Source: Thermomicrobiales bacterium
GTDB taxonomy: Bacteria; Chloroflexota; Chloroflexia; Thermomicrobiales; UBA6265
DNA: 64,000 nucleotides
Assembly (NCBI GenBank): GCA_030447415.1
Contig: JAUJOZ010000027.1
Span: 1-64,000 of the forward strand
Direction: 5' to 3'
Below the pieces are notes generated by a model. It searched no databases. It saw only the letters and a program-made list of their open reading frames with translations, and was not told where the DNA came from. The first letter of the stretch is position 1. Every line of letters begins with the position of its first letter. Of the stretch, positions 1-8,506 are shown one piece after another. The position numbers and the translations under genes are program-made.

Positions 1-2794
1 GGGCCTCGATGATCTGGGCGGTTTCCAGGGCGCGGTTGTGGTAGCGGTTGATCGACTCTTCAAGCTTGTCGGAGAAGCGGCGGGACTGGACGGCGTTGGT
101 GCGCTGGGTGGCGCTGATCTCGTCATTGAGGAGCTTGCGGAGGAGTTCGAGGGCGAGGTTGCGCTGGGGCATCTCCCGGATCTCGGCGAGGAAGCCGTCG
201 GAGAGGATGGAGATGTCGGGTTTCTCGAGGCCGGCAGCGGCAAAGATGTCGACGACGCCCTCGGGGGCGATCGCCTGGTCGACGAGCTGGCGGATGGCGT
301 GGTCGAGATCCTCGTCGCTTTTGCCATTCCGTCGACCGGTGGTCTTGGTGAGGGCGGCTTTGACCGTCTGGAAGAAGGCGACCTCGGTCTTGACTTTTTG
401 CGCCTCCTTGGTGGCGCTGGCGAGTGCGAAGGCCTTCAGCAGCGCCGTCGCGTGATCGAGGAAGCGGTCGATGATGTTCGCGCCCTTCTCCATGTAGTCC
501 CGGAGGATCAGGAACTCCTGGGCCTTGGAGATGACGGCGAGTCGCTCCGACTGTGAGCCGCTGAGAAAGGCGTCGTAGCTGAAACCGCGAAACAACTCAC
601 GACAGAGCTCGAGCTTCTCGATCATGGCGGCGACGAGCTCATCGACATCGAGCTTCTCGTTTGCGATTGGTTTGCCGCCGTCGCCCTCGTCGCGGATGTA
701 GGCGCGGAGGGCGGCTTTAAGGTTGTTGGCCAGGCCGAGATAGTCGACGACGAGACCACCGGGCTTGTCGCGGAAGACGCGGTTAACGCGGGCGATCGCC
801 TGCATTAGGCCGTGGCCGCGCATGGGCTTGTCGATGTAGATGGTGTGGAGGGAGGGGGCGTCGAAGCCGGTCAGCCACATATCGCGGACGATGACGATGC
901 GGAACGGATCGTCCGGGTCCTTGAAGCGGTCGGCGAGCTTCTCGCGGCGCTCCTTGTTGCGGATGTGAGGCTGCCAGCGGAGCTCGTCGCTCGCCGAGCC
1001 GGTCATGACGACTTTCAGGACGCCCTCGGTGTCCTCGTCACCGTGCCACTCGGGGCAAAGGGTGACGAGTTGATCGTAGAGGTCAACGCAGATACGGCGG
1101 GACATGGAGACAATCATGACTTTGCCGGCCATGGCGTCCTGGCGACGATGGATGTGCTCGACGAGATCCGCAGCGACGTCCGCGAGGCGCTTGGGGGTGC
1201 CGACGACGGCTTCGAGCTGGGACCAGCGGGAGGCGAGCTTGTCGCACCGGCCCGTCTCCTCGCCCTCGGTGATCTCCTCGAATTCCTCGTCGAGCAGGTC
1301 GGCCCGGCCCTCTGGAAGGTCGAGCTTGATGAGTCTGGATTCGTAGTAGATGGGGACGGTGGCGCCGTCGGCAATGGCGCGGCCAACGTCGTAGATGTCG
1401 ATGTAGTTCCCGAAGACGAGGCGGGTGTCCTTGTCGGCGAGCTCGAGGGGGGTGCCGGTGAAGGCGACGAAGGTGGCGCGGGGGAGGGCGTCGCGCATGT
1501 GCCCGGCGAAGCCACGAACGAATTTGCCGGTCTCGCCGACGCGGGTGCCAAAGCCGTACTGAGTGCGGTGGGCCTCATCGGCCATGACGACGATGTTGCG
1601 GCGGTTGGAGAGGAGGGGGTGGTCCTCCTCGCCCGGTTCGGGGAAGAACTTCTGGATGGTGGTGAAGACGACGCCGCCGGCGTTGACGCGGAGCAGCTCT
1701 CGAAGGTGGGCGCGCGACTCGGCGCGGACGGGATCCTGGCGAAGGAGTGCCGTGCCCTTCAAGAAGGTGTCGTGGAACAACTGGTCGTCGAGGTCGGTGC
1801 GATCGGTGAGCATGACGATGGTCGGGTTGGCCATGGCGGGGTGAGCGATCAGCTTGCCAGCGAAGAAGAGCATGGTCAATGACTTGCCGGAGCCCTGGGT
1901 GTGCCAGAGGACGCCGCCCTTGCCGTCGCCGCCGGTGGAGGAGGCGGCGAGGGCGGTGGCGAGGGCTTTGCGGACGGCGTGGAACTGGTGGTATTGGGCG
2001 ACCTTCTTGACGACAGTTTTGCCGTCGTCCTCGAAGACGACGAAGGAGCGGACGAGGTCGAGGAAGCGGCAAGGGTCGAAGACGCCCTTGATGGCGACTT
2101 CGAGGGTGGCGGTGGGGAGGAGCTCGTCGCCGTCGATCGTTTTCCAGGCGGCGAAGCGTTCGCGGGGGGTGGTGAGGCAGCCGATCTCGGTGGTGGTGCC
2201 GTCGGAGATGACGAGCAGCTCGTTGGTGTGGAAGAGGCGGGGGATTTGGGCCTGGTAGGTTTGGAGCTGCTTGAAGGCGTGGTCGACGGTGGCGCCCTCG
2301 TCGGCGGTGTTTTTCAGCTCGACGACGGCGAGGGGGAGGCCGTTGACGAAGAGGACGATGTCGGGGCGGCGCTCGATCTGGCCGCCGGCCAAGGCGTCAA
2401 CGACGGTGAATTGGTTGACGGCGAGCAAGTCGTTTTTGGTGGGGTCGCCGAAGTCAAGCACTCGGATCAGCTCACCACGCGTCTCGCCGTCGCGGACGAC
2501 GTCGACGGGGACGCCCTCTACCAGCTGCTTGTGGAAGGCGCGGTTGGCCTGGACGAGCGAGGGGGAGCCGAGTTGCGAGAGGCGGCGGAACGCCTCGTCG
2601 CGGGCCGCTACAGAGGCAGAGGGGTTGAGACGGGCGAGGGCGTCTCGGAGGCGGCTGGCTAGGATTACCTCGCGGTAGTCGGAGCGCTCGGGGTTTGGAC
2701 CGTCGTGGGCGATGTTGGGGCCGAAGCGCACCTCGTAGCCGAGTTCAGCGAGCCAGGAGAGAGCGGCTTCCTCGACATCGCGTTCAAGATACAT
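1..2794 (-). CDS. hsdR: Type I restriction enzyme R subunit (HsdR), 3' end outside window
   Basis: The motor and nuclease subunit of a type I restriction complex. It translocates DNA using ATP and cleaves unmodified DNA. The minus-strand frame stays open from an ATG at 2794 to the window edge (at least 931 codons; family about 1000). An N-terminal PD-(D/E)XK nuclease is visible, with D near residue 141 and the ELK motif at 159-161. It is followed by a Walker A motif QGSGKS near residues 299-304, and DEAH at 406-409 in the context [11 protein letters not shown]. It lies 20 bp downstream of the HNH-like gene and is the last visible gene of the minus-strand R-M operon. No frameshift was seen in the parts translated by hand. 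Confidence 0.93.
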   Translation of the reverse strand, partial: MYLERDVEEAALSWLAELGYEVRFGPNIAHDGPNPERSDYREVILASRLRDALARLNPSASVAARDEAFRRLSQLGSPSLVQANRAFHKQLVEGVPVDVVRDGETRGELIRVLDFGDPTKNDLLAVNQFTVVDALAGGQIERRPDIVLFVNGLPLAVVELKNTADEGATVDHAFKQLQTYQAQIPRLFHTNELLVISDGTTTEIGCLTTPRERFAAWKTIDGDELLPTATLEVAIKGVFDPCRFLDLVRSFVVFEDDGKTVVKKVAQYHQFHAVRKALATALAASSTGGDGKGGVLWHTQGSGKSLTMLFFAGKLIAHPAMANPTIVMLTDRTDLDDQLFHDTFLKGTALLRQDPVRAESRAHLRELLRVNAGGVVFTTIQKFFPEPGEEDHPLLSNRRNIVVMADEAHRTQYGFGTRVGETGKFVRGFAGHMRDALPRATFVAFTGTPLELADKDTRLVFGNYIDIYDVGRAIADGATVPIYYESRLIKLDLPEGRADLLDEEFEEITEGEETGRCDKLASRWSQLEAVVGTPKRLADVAADLVEHIHRRQDAMAGKVMIVSMSRRICVDLYDQLVTLCPEWHGDEDTEGVLKVVMTGSASDELRWQPHIRNKERREKLADRFKDPDDPFRIVIVRDMWLTGFDAPSLHTIYIDKPMRGHGLMQAIARVNRVFRDKPGGLVVDYLGLANNLKAALRAYIRDEGDGGKPIANEKLDVDELVAAMIEKLELCRELFRGFSYDAFLSGSQSERLAVISKAQEFLILRDYMEKGANIIDRFLDHATALLKAFALASATKEAQKVKTEVAFFQTVKAALTKTTGRRNGKSDEDLDHAIRQLVDQAIAPEGVVDIFAAAGLEKPDISILSDGFLAEIREMPQRNLALELLRKLLNDEISATQRTNAVQSRRFSDKLEESINRYHNRALETAQIIEA

Positions 2795-2814
2795 CGTCGA
2801 GCGCACCTCCGGAC

Positions 2815-3912
2815 CTATTCGACCTCATCCGCGCTAATGTCTGACAGGACTTGAGCATCTGAGCTGGGCTCTAAGTCCTCAGTGTCTCCACATAATCGCA
2901 CCCAAACTGAGCCCAGTGGTGACCTGATCATCTCCCAGTCGGTACTTATCCAGCCGAACGTCTGTGTTCCGTCCTCCGTGACAACACCGATCTTAAGGCC
3001 GGTATCTATCAACTCTTGCATCGGGTAGCAGCGTCGCTGGCCCAACTTGGTGTTGCATACAGCGTGACCCCATGCGACCTTCTGCGGCACGTGTTCGATA
3101 GCGCCGTATCGAAGAGGGTGCAAGTGAAACAGGTTTACTATCGTTGAGCGCGTGGCCCCCTCGATCTGAATACCGGCGTTCTCTAGCGCCTGCTCTTCCT
3201 CAAGCTGAAGCATCGAATGCAGCTCTTCATACCGCAGGTACCTGCTACAGAGAGGACATGTGGTGAGCCCTCGGCGCATCACCCCGTTGAACTCCCAGCG
3301 GTCCACGTTGAAGAGATTTTCCGCTTCAAGGATCGCCCTCACGTGCGCAGCTTGTTGCGTAGTGTAGGGGCTGCCCACTGTGTGCACTATGAGCCAAGCC
3401 AGGACGCATTGGCAGAGGTAATTTCCTTCTCGATCCGCATATTCCGGTGCAAAGATTCCTTGCGGATCGCCTCTCGCTCGGGCTGGTCTGGCCGCCCCTG
3501 CCGTAGAGAGCCGGAGGACATAGTGCCCAGTGTCCTGAACTCCTCGCAGTCGACGGCCTGTGCCTTGCCCCCGAATCGTTAGCCCCCTAATCTCCCAATC
3601 CAGCAAGGGAGGAAAAGCCACAAGTAGGTCGTGCGTTCTGTAAAGTACGAAGGCGTTCCCACCGACCACCACTGGAGAATCCGACCTCGAAAACTCGGGT
3701 CTTGGCACGCCCGGATTTGAAAAATACTGATCAGGGAGCAGCCTTACTATATAACCTTCGGCGTACAAGTGCATGACGTTCGGATCAAAACGTTCATACG
3801 GAATGATGACCCGATTGCTCCGAACAACATGGTTCTGGTATGCCCCCTTCGCGCCACCGCGTGGGGTCGCAAAGCCGGCCTTGCTCAGCTTCTTCCTGTC
3901 TCTGTCTCTCAT
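2815..3912 (-). CDS. Putative HNH-type restriction nuclease in the R-M operon
   Basis: A 365-residue protein between hsdS and hsdR. The visible motif is a ββα-metal/HNH-like arrangement in the C-terminal half: CPLC at 219-222, HLH at 263-265, H274, then WGH at 281-283 followed by C286-N287. This fits a zinc-stabilised nuclease core. An upstream extension of the frame to 4158 would enter the IS3 element, so I chose the ATG at 3912. The location in a type I operon, next to a half-size HsdS, resembles type II systems that use HsdM/HsdS-like modification enzymes, as I recall for BstXI. The BstXI-family assignment is inference. A non-restriction HNH protein cannot be excluded. Confidence 0.55.
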   Translation of the reverse strand: MRDRDRKKLSKAGFATPRGGAKGAYQNHVVRSNRVIIPYERFDPNVMHLYAEGYIVRLLPDQYFSNPGVPRPEFSRSDSPVVVGGNAFVLYRTHDLLVAFPPLLDWEIRGLTIRGQGTGRRLRGVQDTGHYVLRLSTAGAARPARARGDPQGIFAPEYADREGNYLCQCVLAWLIVHTVGSPYTTQQAAHVRAILEAENLFNVDRWEFNGVMRRGLTTCPLCSRYLRYEELHSMLQLEEEQALENAGIQIEGATRSTIVNLFHLHPLRYGAIEHVPQKVAWGHAVCNTKLGQRRCYPMQELIDTGLKIGVVTEDGTQTFGWISTDWEMIRSPLGSVWVRLCGDTEDLEPSSDAQVLSDISADEVE

Positions 3913-4018
3913 AAACCCCCAGGCAGACGTGGGATGAGCGTTATGTCCGCCGCGATGGCCAAGGGCCAATCGGCATGCACTGATCCTGACCTGCCCCCTG
4001 GAAACTTGGCCACGGATA

Positions 4019-4327
4019 ATGGGAGTCCTCAGTGGGGCGGAGCCCCGAGGAGGATTCGATGCGCGCAGGAGCCGATTCACGCAGGAGCAGATCGTCGGCG
4101 TCTTGAAGGAGCACGAGGCGGGCGCGGCAACGGCGGCGCTCTGCCGCCAGCACGGCATCAGCGAGCAGACCTTCTACCGCTGGAAGCAGAAATACGGCGG
4201 GCTGGAGCGGGGTGAGGCGACGCGGCTTCGGGCCTTAGAAGAAGAGAACGCCCGGCTCAAGCGGCTCGTCGCCGAGCAGGCCCTCGACAACCTCGTCCTG
4301 AAAGACCTCCTCCGAAAAAACGCATGA
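4019..4327 (+). CDS. IS3-family transposase OrfA
   Basis: A 102-residue helix-turn-helix protein with the IS3 OrfA pattern: FTQEQIVGVLKEHEAG followed by GISEQTFYRWKQKYGG, then a leucine-rich coiled coil to the C-terminus (ARLKRLVAEQALDNLVLKDLL). It binds the IS ends as part of the transposase. The ATG at 4019 is the first in frame, although similarity begins about 15 residues later, so the true start may be internal. Its stop overlaps the orfB start in an ATGA. Confidence 0.9.
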   Translation: MGVLSGAEPRGGFDARRSRFTQEQIVGVLKEHEAGAATAALCRQHGISEQTFYRWKQKYGGLERGEATRLRALEEENARLKRLVAEQALDNLVLKDLLRKNA

Positions 4328-5184
4328 CGCCCGCCCAGCGGCGGGCAGCGGTGGCGCAGGTGCGGGAGCGGTTCGGGCTGTCGGAGCGGCGCGCGTGCCG
4401 ACTGGTGGGAATCGGGCGCTCGACGCTGCGGTACCACGGCCGCGGCCGCACCGACGACGGGCCGCTGCGGCAGCGACTCCTGGAGCTGGCGGCGGAGCGG
4501 CCGCGGTTCGGCTACCGGCGGCTCCACGTGCTGCTGCGGCGGGAAGGGGTCGCCGTCAACCACAAGCGGGTCGAGCGGCTCTACCGGGCGGAGAGTTTGG
4601 CGGTGCGCCGACGGGGGCGCAAGCGGGTGGCACGCAACGGCCGGGGGCGGGCGGCGTTGCCCGGACGCCCCAACCAGCAGTGGGGCATCGACTTCGTGAG
4701 TGACGCCCTGGCTTGGGGGCGACGTATCCGGTTGTTCACCGTCGTGGACGTCTTCACGCGCGAGGCGCTGGCTATCGAGGTCGACACCTCGCTACCGGGG
4801 CTGCGGGTGGTCCAGGTGCTGGATCGGGTGGTCACCGAGCGCGGGACACCGGCCGAACTTGTCCTGGACAACGGTCCAGAACTGACGGGCAAGGTCCTCG
4901 ACCAGTGGGCTTACGAGCGTGGCGTCCGGCTGCGCTTCATCGAGCCGGGCAAGCCGGTCCAGAATGCGTTCGTCGAGAGCTTCCACGGCCGGCTGCGTGA
5001 TGAGTGCCTCGACCAGCACTGGTTCCTCGGCCTGGCCGACGCCCGGCGGACCGTCGAGGCCTGGCGACGCGACGACCATCAGGCGCGGCCGCACAGCACA
5101 CTGGGCTACCGCTCCCCAGAGGAATTTCGCCGCCGCTTCGACGCGGCTACGAGTACGCGGTCAGAGTTGGCCGGACTCTCATAA
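4324..5184 (+). CDS. IS3-family transposase OrfB (DDE integrase)
   Basis: A 286-residue catalytic subunit with an N-terminal HTH_21 region (RRACRLVGIGRSTLRYH) and an rve integrase core. The DDE triad is visible: D in QQWGIDFVSD, D in LVLDNGPELT, and E in NAFVESFHGRLRDECL. The C-terminus keeps the expected HSTLGYRSPEEF motif. Length is normal for the family. It overlaps orfA by 4 nt, so translation may be coupled or use a programmed frameshift. The frame is intact, so the IS may still be active. Confidence 0.93.
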   Translation: MTPAQRRAAVAQVRERFGLSERRACRLVGIGRSTLRYHGRGRTDDGPLRQRLLELAAERPRFGYRRLHVLLRREGVAVNHKRVERLYRAESLAVRRRGRKRVARNGRGRAALPGRPNQQWGIDFVSDALAWGRRIRLFTVVDVFTREALAIEVDTSLPGLRVVQVLDRVVTERGTPAELVLDNGPELTGKVLDQWAYERGVRLRFIEPGKPVQNAFVESFHGRLRDECLDQHWFLGLADARRTVEAWRRDDHQARPHSTLGYRSPEEFRRRFDAATSTRSELAGLS

Positions 5185-5225
5185 TCCATGGACCAAACAA
5201 GGGGGGCAGGTCAATCCGACAAAGC

Positions 5226-5945
5226 TCAAACATGGCCTAAATCCGTAACTTCGGCAATGATGGATCGGGTATTGAACGATCCACTAAATAGCTGGACTAG
5301 CATTGCATGACTGATTCTCCGCAGGCGTCGATTCTGTTGTTGGATACGCAAAAGTTCGTCGGGCGAGTTCACCGACTGCTCGAGTGGGAGGCCTAGGAGA
5401 GAAACATACTGAAGTGCCCCGATCGCTTCGAGCATGGCGTCTTGTTCATCCAAAGGCGGTACAGCTACCTCGAACTCGAAGAGGTCTGATTTGTACAGCT
5501 CAAGGTACGTGGAGCCGTTAGCAATCTGTTGAAGATAACGTTTATTGATTTTCAGCCAATAGGCTAGGAACAGCGGCCGCAGCCGAGGTCCACATCGGAA
5601 GTTGAGAAAGCCCTGGTTCGTAGCCATTGGTACGGCGTTGATGGCGACCGCTCCGACAGGAGCGCGCTTCGTTAGCATCACGGTGTTTGCGGGCAATAGA
5701 CTTGCAGCACTGTTTCGAAGGCCACTAGGTGTTATAGACCTCTCGGTGTTTGACACGTATATGCTATTCGCTAGTGCGGTGACGTCTCGGGGCGTCAGCC
5801 ACGGGATAGTCCCATCCCAGTAGTCATCATTCGACGTGCTGGGGGTCCCGCCACTCTCCACCTTGAGAACAAACCCTTCAGACGGGTTCGCCACAAGTGA
5901 GGTGCGTGCCCACCAAGATGGGCACTCAAGCAGGGGCGTTGCCAT
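5226..5945 (-). CDS. hsdS: Half-size type I specificity subunit (HsdS)
   Basis: The DNA-recognition subunit. At 239 residues it holds only one target-recognition domain (VESGGTPSTSNDDYWDGTIPWLTPRDV, start of the domain) and one C-terminal spacer helix region (PPLDEQDAMLEAI). Ordinary HsdS has two of each in about 400 residues. Half subunits are known to dimerise and to recognise palindromic bipartite sites. I chose the ATG at 5945, which overlaps the end of hsdM by 20 nt; the longer open frame to 6158 is out-of-frame hsdM sequence. The stop at 5226 is natural and lies 13 bp from the IS end, so the IS did not truncate the gene. Confidence 0.82.
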   Translation of the reverse strand: MATPLLECPSWWARTSLVANPSEGFVLKVESGGTPSTSNDDYWDGTIPWLTPRDVTALANSIYVSNTERSITPSGLRNSAASLLPANTVMLTKRAPVGAVAINAVPMATNQGFLNFRCGPRLRPLFLAYWLKINKRYLQQIANGSTYLELYKSDLFEFEVAVPPLDEQDAMLEAIGALQYVSLLGLPLEQSVNSPDELLRIQQQNRRLRRISHAMLVQLFSGSFNTRSIIAEVTDLGHV

Positions 5946-7481
5946 TGAACAGTTTCTCCATGGCATGTAGAGCTGCCTCCGCAGCCTGGCCCGATTCACG
6001 TACTCGCCTACGAATCTCGACGAACTCCCGGTATAAATCCTCGTGGCTGCTCTCCAGTGTGGCCGAGCGAGCAAAACCGACATAACGTCCTGGTACGAGG
6101 GCGCCGGCGTGCGCCCGAATCTCTTCAGTCGAGGCCGCCCTACAAAAGCCCGGTTCATCTTTGTAAACCTGGCCGACTAGGTCACCCCTCCATGCGCGAT
6201 AGGTCGAGAATAGTTTCCGGATCTCCTCTTCGGTCAAATCCCGATGAATACGATCCTTCATCACTCCGAAGTCATATGCATAGATGAATAAGACCTCGCC
6301 CCTCCGGTCTCGCTGCCCTGGCCGACGTTTGTTCCGGGTCACAACCCAAAGACTCGCCGATATTTGCGTTGAGTAAAACAGTTGTGGTGGTAGATAAACT
6401 ATACAATCTAGCAAATCACTATCTACTAAGCAGCGCCGAATCGCTGCCTCGGACGGTTGATTAGACGACAACGCCCCATTGGACAAGACAAAGCCGGCCG
6501 TACCATTTGGAGACAGATGATGCAGGATGTGCTGGACCCAGGCGTAATTAGCGTTGCCAACGGGCGGGATGCCGAACTCCCAGCGACCATCGTCGCGCAG
6601 GCGTTGCCCGCCCCAATCGCTGAGGTTGAAGGGGGGTTGGCGAGGATGTAGTCGGCGCGGAGGTCGGGGTGCAGGTCGTGGTGGAAGGTATCAGCGTGGT
6701 GGGGGCCGAGGTTTGCCTCGATGCGGCGGATGGCGAGGTTCATCTTGGCGAGGCGCCAGGTCGTCGGATTCGATTCTTGGCCAAAGATTGAGATATCGCC
6801 GAGCTGGCCGCTGTGCTCCTCGACGAACTTCTCGGACTGGACGAACATACCGCCGGAGCCGCAGCAGGGGTCGTAGACGCGGCCTTTGTAGGGGGCGAGC
6901 ATCTCGACGAGGACGCGAACGACGCTCGAAGGGGTGTAGAACTCGCCTCCTTGCTTGCTCGGCGCTGGCAAACTCTGCGAGGAAGTATTCGTAGACCTGG
7001 CCAAGGACGTCGCGCGAGCGATGAGTCTTGCCGCCCACGTCGAGGTTGGTGAAGAGGTCAATCAACTCGCCCAAACGTTGCTTGTCGAGGTCGGTCGGGC
7101 GAAGCCCTTGGGAAGGACGTCGCGAAGCTTGGGGTTTTCGCGTTCGAGCGCCTCCATTGCGGCGTCGACGAGGGTGCCGATGGTGGGCTGCTTGGCGTTG
7201 TCCTTGAGGGCGGACCAGCGGGCGTCGGGCGGGACCCAGAAGATGCCCTCGGCGGTGTACTCATCCTTGTCCTCCGGGTCGACGCCCTCGTCACGCTGGG
7301 CTTCAAGTGCCGCGTGATGCTCCTCGAAGGCGTCGGAGATGTACTTGAGGAAGATGAGGCCGAGGACGACGTGCTTGTACTCGGCGGCGTCGAGGTGGCC
7401 GCGCAGCTTGTCGGCGGCGGCCCAGAGCTTGGCCTTCTCGGCGCTGGTGAGACCGGAGGCGATGGGGAGGGCGGTCTGCAT
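5926..7481 (-). pseudogene. hsdM: Type I/II N6-adenine methyltransferase HsdM with three frameshifts
   Basis: The modification subunit: an HsdM N-terminal helical domain, then an N6-Mtase domain with SAM motif [10 protein letters not shown] and catalytic NPPF. Translation needs three frame changes. Near 7080 the frame leaves GFARPT for [13 protein letters not shown]. Near 6950 the expected [15 protein letters not shown] is shifted by 2 nt. Near 6630 a run of six G (minus strand CCCCCC, in the NPPF codons) is one base short. Repaired, the protein is about 520 residues, the family length. The homopolymer context of the third shift points to sequencing error; three shifts could also mean a real dead methylase, which would be hard to combine with an intact hsdR. 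ATG at 7481 follows GGGAG. Confidence 0.8.
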
Positions 7482-7584
7482 AGAGGCTCCCAAGTTGCCA
7501 GGATGGCGCTAGTCTACCGAGTCAGTATCCCCGACGAGCGCCGTGGGCGCTAACCCCGCGAGCGACCTCCGTTTGAACTCCCGT

Positions 7585-7803
7585 TCACGGAGACCGACAA
7601 GCGACGACGGCGGCGCCGCGGAACTCGCGGTCCGCCCCGCAGGCGGGGCAAGCCACGATCGCCCGGCGCGTGTCGAGGAAGGCGCGGAAGCCGACCACCG
7701 CCGGGTCGAGGACCAGCCCGCCGTCAGCGGTCAGCTGGCCGAGGACCGCTCCGTGCGGAGTTGGGCAGCGCGGATGGCGGCAGCGCCACTCCCGCCGGCT
7801 CAC
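7585..7803 (-). CDS. Small zinc-binding protein, 72 aa
   Basis: A GTG-started 72-residue ORF whose start overlaps the preceding stop by 4 nt (GTGA), the pattern of the whole operon. It has CRHPRC near the N-terminus and CPACG plus a final C near the C-terminus, consistent with zinc ribbons. The middle (TADGGLVLDPAVVGFRAFLD) has no family I recognise. It is the last gene of the element 1 operon, about 100 bp before hsdM. Function unknown; a nucleic-acid-binding accessory protein of the element is possible. Confidence 0.6.
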   Translation of the reverse strand: MSRREWRCRHPRCPTPHGAVLGQLTADGGLVLDPAVVGFRAFLDTRRAIVACPACGADREFRGAAVVACRSP

Positions 7804-7979
7804 GGCGCGGCCCCTGGCAGGCAGGGCAGCGATGTACTGTGCTCCGGAGCCGGGACGCCGCCGGTGGGCGGCAGCGGGCCGCGGCACAGCGGGCAGAGGC
7901 GCCGCGTTCGCGCGGCGGTGGCGTGGCGGTCGGCGAGAACCTCCCGGCCGCACCGGCGGCACCGGACTACGACGCTCAC
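7800..7979 (-). CDS. Zinc-ribbon miniprotein, 59 aa
   Basis: A 59-residue protein starting at GTG 7979, with 4-nt overlaps to the gene before and after it. It carries two CxxC pairs, CRRC at 7-10 and CPLC at 29-32, a classical four-cysteine zinc ribbon spaced by about 18 residues. The overlapping starts argue for translational coupling and for this being a real gene despite its size. Function unknown. Confidence 0.6.
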   Translation of the reverse strand: MSVVVRCRRCGREVLADRHATAARTRRLCPLCRGPLPPTGGVPAPEHSTSLPCLPGAAP

Positions 7980-8506
7980 GCCGCGCCTCCCATCGCGGCG
8001 GCGTGCCGCGCTGCGCACCCGTCGCACCAGCGCCGCCCGTCCGCCGAGCAAGGCCCGTCGCAGGCGAGGCAGGCCCCGGGCGGCACGAGGGTCCGCAGCG
8101 CCGCCAAGTCGAGCGCCAGGTGCGGGTCCCGCCACCGCCCGGCCTCCGCCCAGACCAGGGCGTGGACGATCTCTCGCCGCCACCCCGCCCGGTCCGCCGG
8201 CGCGGCGGCGAGGGCGTTGCGGACCGTCTCCGCCAGCTGCTGCTCGTCGATACCCGGCCCTCCGCCGGCCCACGGGTCGTGGCAGTCCAGTTTTACCCGC
8301 TCGGCGGGCGGCGCGGCCGCGGTCGGTGGGTCGCCGGTCAGTAGGACAACCAACCCCGCCTTGTGCGACCCGATCGCCGTCCGCAGCGTTGTGTCGAGCA
8401 CCCCCGGCCGCGCCCGCACCCGCACTGCGTCCCCGTCCAAGGTGACAGTCGCCCCGAGCGCCTGCAGGCTCGCCAGCAGCGCCGCCGCGTCGTCGATCTC
8501 GGTCAT
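7976..8506 (-). CDS. TubC-docking-domain-like protein with C-terminal zinc finger
   Basis: 176 residues. The N-terminal 55 (ALLASLQALGATVTLDGDAVRVRA) resemble the short TubC N-terminal docking-related domain found in integrated-element proteins. The C-terminus has CLACDGPC and WCDGC, a cysteine-rich probable zinc-binding region. The start ATG at 8506 overlaps the stop of the ATPase gene in an ATGA, and its stop overlaps the next GTG. The family resemblance is from memory of the sequence pattern; the role in the element is unknown. Confidence 0.6.
   Translation of the reverse strand: MTEIDDAAALLASLQALGATVTLDGDAVRVRARPGVLDTTLRTAIGSHKAGLVVLLTGDPPTAAAPPAERVKLDCHDPWAGGGPGIDEQQLAETVRNALAAAPADRAGWRREIVHALVWAEAGRWRDPHLALDLAALRTLVPPGACLACDGPCSADGRRWCDGCAARHAAAMGGAA

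Larger units (their letters stand above)
3987..5213 (+). mobile_element. Complete IS3-family insertion sequence
   Basis: The element is 1227 bp. Its ends form an imperfect inverted repeat: TGACCTGCCCCC at 3987-3998 and the reverse complement ending at 5213. The flanking 4-bp direct repeat ATCC (3983-3986 and 5214-5217) looks like a target-site duplication. It carries orfA and orfB in the usual overlapping arrangement. It inserted between the hsdS stop and the HNH gene start, opposite to operon transcription, separating two genes that would otherwise be about 85 bp apart. Intact ORFs, recognisable ends and matching flanks suggest a recent insertion. Confidence 0.9.

Noticed and set aside
812-2662. 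Long plus-strand ORFs opposite hsdR
   Set aside because: They are antisense to a conserved HsdR frame with Walker A and DEAH motifs; the composition is an acidic, glycine-rich shadow of high-GC coding DNA.
3913-4158. N-terminal extension of the HNH-like protein
   Set aside because: The open frame continues into the IS3 element, which arrived later.
5946-6158. N-terminal extension of HsdS
   Set aside because: The extra codons overlap hsdM in another frame and show no HsdS similarity; ATG 45 bp... i.e. at 5945 fits the family start.
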